A stretch of DNA of 64,000 nt from Chitinophaga sp. CF418 (GTDB taxonomy: Bacteria; Bacteroidota; Bacteroidia; Chitinophagales; Chitinophagaceae): NCBI RefSeq assembly GCF_900142925.1, contig NZ_FRCN01000002.1, positions 62,001 to 126,000 of the forward strand, read 5' to 3'. Below the pieces are notes generated by a model. The model saw only the letters and a list, made by a program, of their open reading frames with translations, did no database searches and was not told the origin of the DNA. This document shows, one piece after another, positions 44,263-52,135 of this stretch. The first letter of the stretch is position 1. Each line of letters begins with the position of its first letter. The position numbers and the translations under genes are program-made.

Positions 44263-44751
44263 TTACAGGTCAATCTTAGCCCTGTTGTTCACGCTATTGT
44301 AGGCATAACCTTCAGGGTCGGTAGCCAGTCCTTTCCATACGGGCAGGTACAACAACTCATAGGCCCGGTGCTCAAATGCTTCAGCATCCGCAATACGTTC
44401 GGAGGTATAATCGCACCATGACAAACTTCCCCCGGGCCACTTTTTATTCAGCTCCTCCAGGATAGCCTCCATAAATGCGGGCCACCACATGTCAAGGGAA
44501 AGAGCGACCTCCCGTATCATCAGGTGTACGGCGGAGGGCATAAAAGTATAGTCTTCCACTTTTATCAGTGCATGCTGCTGGTCATTATTCAACCTGGCGG
44601 CCAGGATATCAGCATACCGCTTCTCTGTAAATACCGGGTCTGCAACACCGCATACAGGCATTACCAGATACCACACAGGAGGATCAAATGCATTGGGCAG
44701 ATAGTTCATCAAAGCTGGTTTGATAATACCATTATCATTATAGTACTTCAC
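44263..44751 (-). CDS. probable degenerate Y1/REP-associated transposase-like protein
   Basis: Protein of 162 residues; the start appears to be GTG at 44751. I recognise it only by weak resemblance to the Y1 (IS200/RAYT) transposase fold. The beta strand YTFMPSAVHLMIRE stands where these enzymes have the MPNHVHLL-type HUH motif, so the first histidine is Ala 74 and only His 76 remains. The C-terminus AYELLYLPVWKGLATDPEGY resembles the YIxxNPVxAGLVxxPEDY motif of REP-associated transposases. Loss of the HUH histidine suggests no DNA-cleaving activity. It may be a domesticated or decayed copy; another fold cannot be excluded. REP-like repeats occur at 33421 and 41641. Confidence 0.5.
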   Translation of the reverse strand: MKYYNDNGIIKPALMNYLPNAFDPPVWYLVMPVCGVADPVFTEKRYADILAARLNNDQQHALIKVEDYTFMPSAVHLMIREVALSLDMWWPAFMEAILEELNKKWPGGSLSWCDYTSERIADAEAFEHRAYELLYLPVWKGLATDPEGYAYNSVNNRAKIDL

Positions 44752-44882
44752 GTAAAACTATAATAATTTCATTACACCATAAAAACCTGGGAATCCCTTT
44801 CTGAACACTGAGAATTGAAAATGAAAAGAATATGGTTATTGCGTGTGTATAGTGTCTTTCAAACAGATATGCCTTTTCCTGA

Positions 44883-45506
44883 CTACCCTTTTTTTGAACG
44901 GGCCTGCTTACGTAACTGTAAAATATCTTTTTTAGCGGTCTCAAGCCCTTCTTTCAGGGAGGAGTAACTTTTCAATAGCTGGTTATGCTCTTCCAGCAGT
45001 TTGTAATATTTCTCCCGGAGTGCGAGCATTTCGTCGTTCTCCGCCTGCCGCGAGTCCTCCATTGAACCAGGATGCAGAAAAGCGTTGGTCGTCATCTCCA
45101 GGGCCCTGACCACCCTATCCAGCTCCTCAGCCCCGAAAACTTCCTTTTCAAAAAGGTTATACATCGTCCGCCGGCTCATACCAAGGCGTTTCGCCAGTCT
45201 TGTTTTATTCAGGCCCCGCTCTCCGATGAGTTCCATCAGCCGGTCTCCGTGATGCACTACTGTGCTCTCGCCTCCTTTTTCACCATTGGAAGAAGGAACG
45301 CTGTTCCATTCATAAAATTCTTCGGGGGTAATGTTGATAATCTCACAAAATTTTTCGAGTGTGCTCCGCTTCATATCACTTTTACGCAAATGATAATGCG
45401 CAATCTGGTTGGTGAAGCCTGCCATGTCGGCAAAGTCGACTATCTTAATCTTCTTCTGCTTTAATATTTGTTTAAGGCGTTGGCCCATGTGGATTAACCT
45501 GGACAT
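44883..45506 (-). CDS. regulator with two HTH segments and a C-terminal coiled coil
   Basis: Protein of 207 residues (an ATG at 45488 would remove six). Two helix-turn-helix regions are visible: about residues 8-60 (KIVDFADMAGFTNQIAHYHL, TLEKFCEIINITPEEFYEW) and about 90-140 (GLNKTRLAKRLGMSRRTMYN, LDRVVRALEM). The last 50 residues form a charged coiled coil (REKYYKLLEEHNQLLKSYSS), probably for dimer formation. XRE-like but of uncertain family. It is divergent from a 98-residue protein across a 394-bp AT-rich gap and has an ATTGCA-N6-TGCAAT repeat 25 bp before its start. Confidence 0.75.
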   Translation of the reverse strand: MSRLIHMGQRLKQILKQKKIKIVDFADMAGFTNQIAHYHLRKSDMKRSTLEKFCEIINITPEEFYEWNSVPSSNGEKGGESTVVHHGDRLMELIGERGLNKTRLAKRLGMSRRTMYNLFEKEVFGAEELDRVVRALEMTTNAFLHPGSMEDSRQAENDEMLALREKYYKLLEEHNQLLKSYSSLKEGLETAKKDILQLRKQARSKKG

Positions 45507-45530
45507 TATGCTATATTTTACTAACAGTGG

Positions 45531-45548
45531 ATTGCATTGGTGTGCAAT
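45531..45548. promoter_or_regulatory. inverted repeat ATTGCA-N6-TGCAAT, possible operator
   Basis: Perfect 6-bp inverted repeat 25 bp before the two-HTH regulator gene. The half-site TTGTGCAATT recurs at 45779-45788, near the divergent gene. Autoregulation is an inference. Confidence 0.35.
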
Positions 45549-45900
45549 TCATACAATATAATAATAATTTCCATTTCATTATCACAATTGGAAATTCATA
45601 TAGACAATATAGTTATCTCCTTAATATTGCCAGTTCGCTATCATTTTCAGACAACAATTCCGTTTACGATCCTCTCCGGATAAAAATGTTTACAATATTT
45701 TTCACGATACAAAAAACAATGTATATAAATACATATAAAACAACTATTTATAAACGTGATAATATTTTTAAAATATAGTTGTGCAATTTTTCTCAGGATA
45801 AGAGGTTTATAAATATATTTGCTTATATCGCAATAATAATTAGTACAGTGATGAAAAACTCTCAATTAATCGTTAACACATTTAATCAAAATCAATCAAA
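45549..45900. other. AT-rich divergent promoter region
   Basis: About 350 bp, very AT-rich, between the two-HTH regulator and the 98-residue gene. A TATATTTG box is at 45814-45821, 80 bp before the latter. An 83-residue frame here has biased low-complexity composition and is not taken as a gene. Confidence 0.5.
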
Positions 45901-46197
45901 ATGAAAAAAACAATGCCTTCGACGACACATCCCATCAATTTATTACAGGATGTGCATTCAAGGATGATCAATCTGCCAATCTACTTTCGTGAGCGCGTAT
46001 GTGAAGAATGCGCCTGGAGCATTCCAACATTCTATCGTAAGATGCGTAGCGCACTGAAGCCCGGTAGCGACAAAGAAAGGATTACTCCTAATCTTAGCAA
46101 CGCGGAAAAAGAAAAGATCATGGCGATTCTTGACGAGGTGTACGAGAGCTTCTGGCAGTACTGTGAGAAATACAGGAAAAAACCAACCAGAAAGTAA
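45901..46197 (+). CDS. small protein of unknown function, possible HTH
   Basis: Protein of 98 residues, basic, with a possible HTH in CEECAWSIPTFYRKMRSALK and a charged C-terminal helix (SNAEKEKIMAILDEVYESFW). There is no signal peptide. I do not recognise a named family. The divergent neighbour is the two-HTH regulator, and a -7 box lies 80 bp upstream. The C-terminus ends KYRKKPTRK. Confidence 0.65.
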   Translation: MKKTMPSTTHPINLLQDVHSRMINLPIYFRERVCEECAWSIPTFYRKMRSALKPGSDKERITPNLSNAEKEKIMAILDEVYESFWQYCEKYRKKPTRK

Positions 46198-46405
46198 TTA
46201 AGTCTCCGACATTCATGCCTATGACCTTCTTTAGAGTTTCCTAACCCCGCCTCCTGCCCCATAGCAGAAAACCCCTTACCAAGCCTCTTCTTACACTTTT
46301 TGCACATATAGAGGATTGTTATTGACTATTGGCCATTTTTACTAAATTTAAGCTGCAGATTCATAACACGTTACTTATAATGACCAACAAAAACTGATTG
46401 CAGCT

Positions 46406-48319
46406 ATGGCGTATCCGTACCAGATAAAGAGCTTAGAAGAATATCAAGAGAATTACAAGCAAAGCGTAATGGACCCGGAAGGCTTCTGGGCGAATGTAGC
46501 TGATCACTTTTATTGGCGGCGCAAATGGGACAAGGTGCTCGAATGGAACTTTAAAGACCCCGATGTAAAATGGTTTACCGGCGGTAAACTGAATATTACA
46601 GAAAACTGCCTCGACCGTCACCTTGGTACCCTGGGTAACAGACCTGCAATTATCTGGGAACCCAATGACCCCGAAGAACGCCATCGTGTCATCACCTACC
46701 GCGATCTCTATAACAAGGTATGCCAATTCGCTAATGTGCTGAAGAACAACGGTGTTAAAAAAGGAGACCGTATCTGCATTTATATGGGTATGATACCCGA
46801 ACTGGCAATTGCCGTACTGGCCTGCGCCCGTATAGGTGCTATCCACTCGGTAGTATTCGGCGGTTTCAGCGCCCAGTCTATTGCCGACAGGATCCAGGAT
46901 GCTCAGGCCAGCCTCGTTATCACCTGCGACGGTGCCTTCCGCGGCAATAAAGACATTCCGTTGAAGTCAGTTATTGACGACGCGCTCATGGGCTGCCCTT
47001 CCGTTAAAAAAGTAATTGTATGCACCCGCACACGTACGCCTGTCAGCATGATAAAAGGCCGTGACCTCTGGTGGGAAGACGAGATCAAACAGGTGGAAAC
47101 CATGGGTAATCCTCCTTGTTCTGCTGAAGAAATGGACGCAGAAGACATGCTGTTCATCCTTTACACGTCCGGTTCTACCGGCAAACCTAAAGGCGTTGTA
47201 CATACCTGTGGCGGTTACATGGTGTATGCCAACTATACCTTTGTCAATACTTTCCAGTACCAGCCGGGCGAGGTTTACTTCTGTACAGCAGACGTAGGCT
47301 GGATCACCGGTCATAGCTACATCATATACGGCCCTCTCAGCGCCGGCGCTACCACGCTGATGTTTGAAGGGGTGCCTACCTATCCCGATGCCGGCCGTTT
47401 ATGGTCTATCGTTGATAAATACCGTGTTAATATCCTGTATACTGCCCCTACTGCTATACGCAGCCTGATGGGTTATGGTCTGGGTCCGGTAAATCATAAA
47501 GATCTGAGCTCCCTGAAGAAACTTGGAAGTGTGGGTGAACCCATTAACGAAGAGGCATGGCATTGGTTCAAAGACCATATTGGCAAAGGACGCTGTCCGA
47601 TCGTTGATACCTGGTGGCAAACTGAAACCGGTGGTATTATGATCACACCAATCGCCGGTGTTACCAAAGAAAAACCTGGTTACGCTACGCTGCCCCTGCC
47701 AGGTATACAACCTATTCTCGTTGACGAGAACGGAAAAGAAGTGACTGGCAATAACGTGAATGGCAACCTCTGTATCAAATTCCCATGGCCAGGCATGTTA
47801 CGTACCACCTATGGAGATCATGAACGTTGCCGTACCACCTACTTTGCCACTTACGAGAACCTCTATTTCACCGGAGATGGCTGCCTTCGTGACGAGGATG
47901 GCTACTACCGTATCACCGGCCGTGTAGACGATGTACTCAACGTAAGCGGACACCGTATCGGTACCGCTGAAGTGGAAAACGCTATTAATATGCACGCCGG
48001 AGTAGTGGAAAGTGCTGTTGTAGGTTACCCGCACGATATCAAGGGCCAGGGTATCTATGCTTATGTCATTACAGAAAGACAGACGCACGATCCTGAACTC
48101 ACCAAGAAAGATATTCTTCAGACAGTATCCCGTATCATCGGCCCGATTGCCAAACCAGATAAGATCCAGTTTGTAAGCGGCCTGCCGAAAACACGTTCCG
48201 GCAAGATCATGCGCCGCATCCTGCGTAAAATAGCGGAAGGAGAACTGGACAACCTGGGAGATACTTCCACCCTACTCGATCCAGTAGTGGTAGATGAAAT
48301 CAAGAAAGGAAGACTTTAA
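46406..48319 (+). CDS. acs: acetyl-CoA synthetase
   Basis: AMP-forming enzyme that converts acetate, ATP and CoA to acetyl-CoA. The 637-residue protein is full length. It contains the AMP-binding P-loop YTSGSTGKPKGVVHT, the acetate/CoA region VGWITGHSYIIYGPLSAGAT, DTWWQTETGGIMITP, the hinge FTGDGCLRDEDGYYRITGRVDD and the C-terminal LPKTRSGKIMRRILRKI with the catalytic lysine, which is acetylated in other bacteria. The gene is closed by a strong terminator. Confidence 0.97.
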   Translation: MAYPYQIKSLEEYQENYKQSVMDPEGFWANVADHFYWRRKWDKVLEWNFKDPDVKWFTGGKLNITENCLDRHLGTLGNRPAIIWEPNDPEERHRVITYRDLYNKVCQFANVLKNNGVKKGDRICIYMGMIPELAIAVLACARIGAIHSVVFGGFSAQSIADRIQDAQASLVITCDGAFRGNKDIPLKSVIDDALMGCPSVKKVIVCTRTRTPVSMIKGRDLWWEDEIKQVETMGNPPCSAEEMDAEDMLFILYTSGSTGKPKGVVHTCGGYMVYANYTFVNTFQYQPGEVYFCTADVGWITGHSYIIYGPLSAGATTLMFEGVPTYPDAGRLWSIVDKYRVNILYTAPTAIRSLMGYGLGPVNHKDLSSLKKLGSVGEPINEEAWHWFKDHIGKGRCPIVDTWWQTETGGIMITPIAGVTKEKPGYATLPLPGIQPILVDENGKEVTGNNVNGNLCIKFPWPGMLRTTYGDHERCRTTYFATYENLYFTGDGCLRDEDGYYRITGRVDDVLNVSGHRIGTAEVENAINMHAGVVESAVVGYPHDIKGQGIYAYVITERQTHDPELTKKDILQTVSRIIGPIAKPDKIQFVSGLPKTRSGKIMRRILRKIAEGELDNLGDTSTLLDPVVVDEIKKGRL

Positions 48320-48341
48320 GAGAAAATAACATTCATATTAC

Positions 48342-48370
48342 AAAAAGGGCTGACGTGTTCAGCCCTTTTT
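48342..48370 (+). terminator. terminator after acs
   Basis: AAAAAGGGCTGA and TCAGCCCTTTTT form a perfect 12-bp stem with loop cgtgt and a T-run, 22 bp past the stop codon. The next gene's -7 box starts only 4 bp later. Confidence 0.9.
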
Positions 48371-48373
48371 TTG

Positions 48374-48381
48374 TATCTTTG
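48374..48381 (+). promoter_or_regulatory. -7 box (TATCTTTG) before the SusD-like gene
   Basis: TATCTTTG fits TAnnTTTG, about 100 bp before the start codon and directly after the acs terminator stem; the T-run of the terminator overlaps the expected -33 region. Confidence 0.5.
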
Positions 48382-48480
48382 CGTACCCGAATTAAGAAAA
48401 ACCTATACCTAAAATATATAACAGGACAATTCTCACAAAAACCTCTTGAATTAACGTTTCCCATTACCAACAAGATCTCT

Positions 48481-50100
48481 ATGAAGAAATTATTATTCCT
48501 TGCCTTGTCATGCAGTCTGTGGGCATGCAAAGATGACGAAGTAGCACCAGAAGTTAAGCCGCAACAACCAACAGCAACTGTTACTGTATGGGACGCCACC
48601 CAATGGAGTCCTGAGCAACCTAAAGGGACACTTGCAGATGGCGCAACTGTAGAATTATTTACATCGCGGCAGGACTACCTGAGCAAGAAACCCGCGTATA
48701 CTGCTACTACCAACAGTAGTGGTGTAGCTTCCTTCAAGGATATTCCCGAAGGTGTGTATTTTATGGTGGCCACCAAAGGTGGTAAGACCAATACCTGGCG
48801 TGACGCCCAGGGCATGACCAGAGTTTCTGATACACTGTTCCAGACAGAGGCAGAGATCAAGGATCCAACGCAACCTGTACAAGACAATGTACTCCCGGGC
48901 GATTTCAAATGCAGAGATCTGAACGGCGATTTCGTCATCAACAACAACGATGTAGCAGAAGCCCCGTTCTTCACGATCACTGTCAGGAAAGACTCCGTGA
49001 ATACAGCCAGAGCCCTGATCGGAACCACTATTAATCACGCGTATACAACGCTTGCTGCAGTAGAAGAAGCATTCTCGACCGAATATCTAAAGATCAGCGC
49101 TGCCCACCAACAGGTGGTCATGCTGGACGGTGTGCTCAGTGATGATGCAGATTGCCAGATCACCAACCTGCCCTCCGGCTGGTGTGAACTGGACCAGTTT
49201 AAATATACAGCGGCCAACAGCATTGTTGAAAATGTCTGGAAGACCCATTATGCCAGCATTTTCCAGTTAAACAGAATGTTAGCCAGCCTGAATGGAATAC
49301 AGGGAGATAAAGCTGCTCTTATTGCTCAACTCAAGGCTTTCCGCGCATATTTATATCTTGAACTGCAAACTTATTTCGGAACATTACCGATGACAGAGCA
49401 ACTGCTGATGCCCACAGCCATTTCTGCCGGTAGCATATACCTGACAAGGTACAATATCAAAAAAGACCTGACCGCTGCGATACCAGCACTGCCGGATGCT
49501 GCCCCTGGAACCAAACCATGGTACATAACCTCTTCTGCTGCCAATATGCTGATGGCAAGGGTCGCACTGTTCGAAATAAATGGTGATACTGCTATCAGCT
49601 ATACAGATAAAGTCATTGCAACCAAGAGGTATGCACTGGCCGATTCTGCGAAGGTCTTCACCGCTCCTGCAAGCAATGAGATCATTTGGGATATTACAGC
49701 CAATATGAATTCTCCTTTTAAGGATTACTTTGTTCGCGGAGGACTGACGGTCAATTTCTGCCCGGCTATCCGTTATACCGAAACCTATCTGATCAAAGCA
49801 ATGGGCAAGATCCTAAAAGAAGACCTTCCTGGTGCGAATGAGGCGATCAACATTGTGCGCACAAGAGGTAAAAAACCTGCTATCACATTAACAAATCTTG
49901 ACGATGCAAGGCTGGAATTAGAGACCTTGTATAAAGAAGAATTGTATAGAGAAGGATTCCGCTTCGCTCGTCTGGTTCTTTACAATAAAGCCCAGACAGT
50001 ACTGGGCAGCAAAGGATATCAGGCAAAAAATGCGCTACTGCCTATACCTCAGTCAGTGCTTAGCGCTTATCCAAATCTTTTTCAGAACGTAGGGTATTAA
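48481..50100 (+). CDS. SusD/RagB-like lipoprotein with an N-terminal extra domain
   Basis: Outer-membrane lipoprotein of 539 residues from the ATG at 48481 (signal LLFLALSCSLWAC). Residues about 25-110 look like a prealbumin/Cna-B type beta-sandwich (VTVWDATQWSPEQPKGTLAD, ATTNSSGVASFKDIPEGVYF). The motif DLNGDFVINNNDVAE (about residue 150) resembles a dockerin/EF-hand calcium loop. The C-terminal part is SusD-like: many TPR-like helices, then ELETLYKEELYREGFRFARL and the family end ALLPIPQSVLSAYPNLFQNV. A SusC partner is absent on both sides. Probably a glycan- or protein-binding surface protein; substrate unknown. Confidence 0.85.
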   Translation: MKKLLFLALSCSLWACKDDEVAPEVKPQQPTATVTVWDATQWSPEQPKGTLADGATVELFTSRQDYLSKKPAYTATTNSSGVASFKDIPEGVYFMVATKGGKTNTWRDAQGMTRVSDTLFQTEAEIKDPTQPVQDNVLPGDFKCRDLNGDFVINNNDVAEAPFFTITVRKDSVNTARALIGTTINHAYTTLAAVEEAFSTEYLKISAAHQQVVMLDGVLSDDADCQITNLPSGWCELDQFKYTAANSIVENVWKTHYASIFQLNRMLASLNGIQGDKAALIAQLKAFRAYLYLELQTYFGTLPMTEQLLMPTAISAGSIYLTRYNIKKDLTAAIPALPDAAPGTKPWYITSSAANMLMARVALFEINGDTAISYTDKVIATKRYALADSAKVFTAPASNEIIWDITANMNSPFKDYFVRGGLTVNFCPAIRYTETYLIKAMGKILKEDLPGANEAINIVRTRGKKPAITLTNLDDARLELETLYKEELYREGFRFARLVLYNKAQTVLGSKGYQAKNALLPIPQSVLSAYPNLFQNVGY

Positions 50101-50152
50101 AACTTGCTGATAGTCAACAGCAGCCGTTATCTTTACGATAATACAATCTGTT

Positions 50153-50190
50153 AAAAAGCGGGTGGATCATTACTGATCCATCCGCTTTTT
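50153..50190 (+). terminator. terminator after the SusD-like gene
   Basis: AAAAAGCGGGTGGATCA and TGATCCATCCGCTTTTT form a 17-bp stem (one G-U pair) with loop ttac and a T-run, ending 13 bp before the hydrolase gene. Confidence 0.85.
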
Positions 50191-50203
50191 TTACTTTTAC
50201 CCT

Positions 50204-51148
50204 ATGAAGCTACTGAAGCGTACCTTTCGCGTACTCCTGCTATTATTCCTCCTATTGAATATCATTGCCGCTTTCCATGCCTGGAAGTTCACCCATTTCT
50301 ATGCCCCGGGTAGCTTCAGGAATAGACTCCCTGAACAAATGAGCGTCCTTGAAAAGGCGCAGATGTTATTGCTTGGCGTACGTATTTCAAAATCCGTCGT
50401 AAGACATACTCCTGAGGTGAGCTATGAAATCGTTCATCTGACCACCAGCAACGGTCTACAATTGGAAGGATGGTGGATGCCCATTCCTTCGGCCAAAGGA
50501 ACCGTTATTCTCTTCCATGGTTATGGCGGCAGCAAAGACGGACCTATTCCTGAAGCGGAGTATTTCCGGACACTTGGCTATAACGCACTGCTGGTCGACT
50601 TTCGCGCGCATGGCAACAGTGAAGGTAATGTATGCACAGTCGGTTATAAGGAAGCGGAAGATGTGATGCTTGCTTACAACTTTGTGCAGCAAAAAGGGGA
50701 AAAACATGTCATGTTGTGGGGCGTTAGTATGGGAGCCGCGGCCATTCTCAGAGCTGTACCAACCTATCACCTGCACCCCGATAAGGTGATCCTCGAATGT
50801 TCTTTTGCTACACTTACTGATGCTGTCAAAGGCAGGATGCGGGCAGTAGGGTTACCCGGCACTCCTTTTTCACAGCTGCTTACTTTCTGGGGAGGTATTG
50901 AGAATGGCTTCTGGGGCTTCAACTACAATCCGGCCGACTATGCGCAAAGCATTACCATGCCTGCATTAGTGTGCTGGGGCGTACATGATACCCGCGTTAC
51001 CAGGCAGGAGACCATCAGCATTTACAAGCATCTCGGTACGAAGAAAAAAGAGCTGGTCATTTTTGAAGATTGCGGGCATCAATCGTTCTGCAGGAGAGAA
51101 GGAAAAAAATGGAAACAACATGTCCGGGAGTTTCTGATAGCCAGGTAG
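50204..51148 (+). CDS. alpha/beta hydrolase
   Basis: Hydrolase of 314 residues with an N-terminal membrane or signal segment (LLKRTFRVLLLLFLLLNIIA). The fold motifs are VILFHGYGGSKDG (oxyanion turn), the nucleophile elbow WGVSMGAAAI (Ser), aspartate in CWGVHDTRVT and histidine in FEDCGHQSFC. It resembles lipase/esterase-type alpha/beta proteins with a C-terminal helical cap. The substrate is unknown. It stands alone between terminators. Confidence 0.88.
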   Translation: MKLLKRTFRVLLLLFLLLNIIAAFHAWKFTHFYAPGSFRNRLPEQMSVLEKAQMLLLGVRISKSVVRHTPEVSYEIVHLTTSNGLQLEGWWMPIPSAKGTVILFHGYGGSKDGPIPEAEYFRTLGYNALLVDFRAHGNSEGNVCTVGYKEAEDVMLAYNFVQQKGEKHVMLWGVSMGAAAILRAVPTYHLHPDKVILECSFATLTDAVKGRMRAVGLPGTPFSQLLTFWGGIENGFWGFNYNPADYAQSITMPALVCWGVHDTRVTRQETISIYKHLGTKKKELVIFEDCGHQSFCRREGKKWKQHVREFLIAR

Positions 51149-51168
51149 TAGCCGCTGGCCAATAAAAA

Positions 51169-51198
51169 AAGCACGCTCCACCCGAATGAAGCGTGCTT
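51169..51198. terminator. bidirectional terminator after the hydrolase gene
   Basis: AAGCACGCT and AGCGTGCTT form a 9-bp stem with a 12-nt loop, 20 bp past the stop codon, between convergent genes. Confidence 0.6.
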
Positions 51199-51376
51199 CA
51201 CAAGACCAACATCCGCCTTTATGATAATCATGATACCAGGCGGTACCCGGTATCACTACAATGCTCCTGGCCAGGCCATAGTGGCACCGTTCTTAATCAT
51301 GAATAGCATGTAAGATCTTACAAATGCGTTTCTTAGTGTAAAGGTAAAGATGCACACTGCTATGTGCATTACAGCA

Positions 51377-51955
51377 TCAACGTCTTATTACAACAGGTGT
51401 CCCAACCTTGATAATATCATACAGTTCACTCACGTCACTGTTCTTCATGCTTACACAACCCAGCGTCCAGTTAATGCGGCCCTCTACATAATTATCCCGT
51501 ATTCCGGAATTCCATTCCACACCATGAATGCCAATACCACCACCAGGTGTAGCGCCAGCAGAGATCTCTCCATTTTCCTGCATCTCATGGAACTTGTTCC
51601 AGGATGCTTCATTGGGATAATCCAACAGCATAAAACGATTCCAGAGCTTATCCACTCTCTTGCTTAATACGTGGAAAGTTCCCTCGGGCGTCAGGCGGTC
51701 TCCCTCCTGTCTTTTAGCCGATTGGTCTTTGTTTCCAAAAACTACCTTGTAGATCTTCTTCAAAGTGACATCTTCATAAAGATATAACCGATAGTCACTT
51801 TTGTCGATCAGTAAAAATACTTTGTCAGGATTAATGCTGCCGGGAAGTATTTTCACTTTGTACAGGTAATCCTCGTCACCTTTATTAGTAGTAAATCCGG
51901 ATACACTCAGTGTCAGCACCAGGAGTATCAACAAGCAATAACGATTCATTTTCAC
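51377..51955 (-). CDS. YkuD-family L,D-transpeptidase
   Basis: Exported protein of 192 residues with a signal peptide (CLLILLVLTLSVSGFTT). The YkuD domain has VFLLIDKSDYRLYLYEDVTL, the substrate loop GGGIGIHGVEW and the catalytic cysteine in WTLGCVSMKNSDV; the usual SHGC is TLGC here, a variant seen in other members. It lacks the long N-terminal scaffold of the protein at 15425. Probable role: peptidoglycan cross-linking or lipoprotein attachment, not shown. Confidence 0.85.
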   Translation of the reverse strand: MKMNRYCLLILLVLTLSVSGFTTNKGDEDYLYKVKILPGSINPDKVFLLIDKSDYRLYLYEDVTLKKIYKVVFGNKDQSAKRQEGDRLTPEGTFHVLSKRVDKLWNRFMLLDYPNEASWNKFHEMQENGEISAGATPGGGIGIHGVEWNSGIRDNYVEGRINWTLGCVSMKNSDVSELYDIIKVGTPVVIRR

Positions 51956-52033
51956 AGGGATTTTGCATAATATTAACGTTGAGCGTCAACTGATTATTGC
52001 AAATGGTTAAAAAATTCAGATGGCAAAAATAAA

Positions 52034-52084
52034 GAACCATCCGGAATTTCCGTCAGATGATCTCTGTACGGAACCGGATGGTTC
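52034..52084 (-). terminator. terminator after the M16 peptidase gene
   Basis: GAACCATCCGG and CCGGATGGTTC form a perfect 11-bp stem extended by TTCCGT/ACGGAA. On the minus strand it is followed by TTTATTTTTGCC, 50 bp past the stop codon. Confidence 0.8.
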
Positions 52085-52135
52085 ATGAATATATACGGCT
52101 ATGCCGCTATGTATCTTGCATTATTGCTGTTCTGC

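Noticed and set aside
45527..45778. 83-residue plus-strand frame in the divergent gap
   Set aside because: Low-complexity translation from an AT-rich promoter region with no sign of selection.
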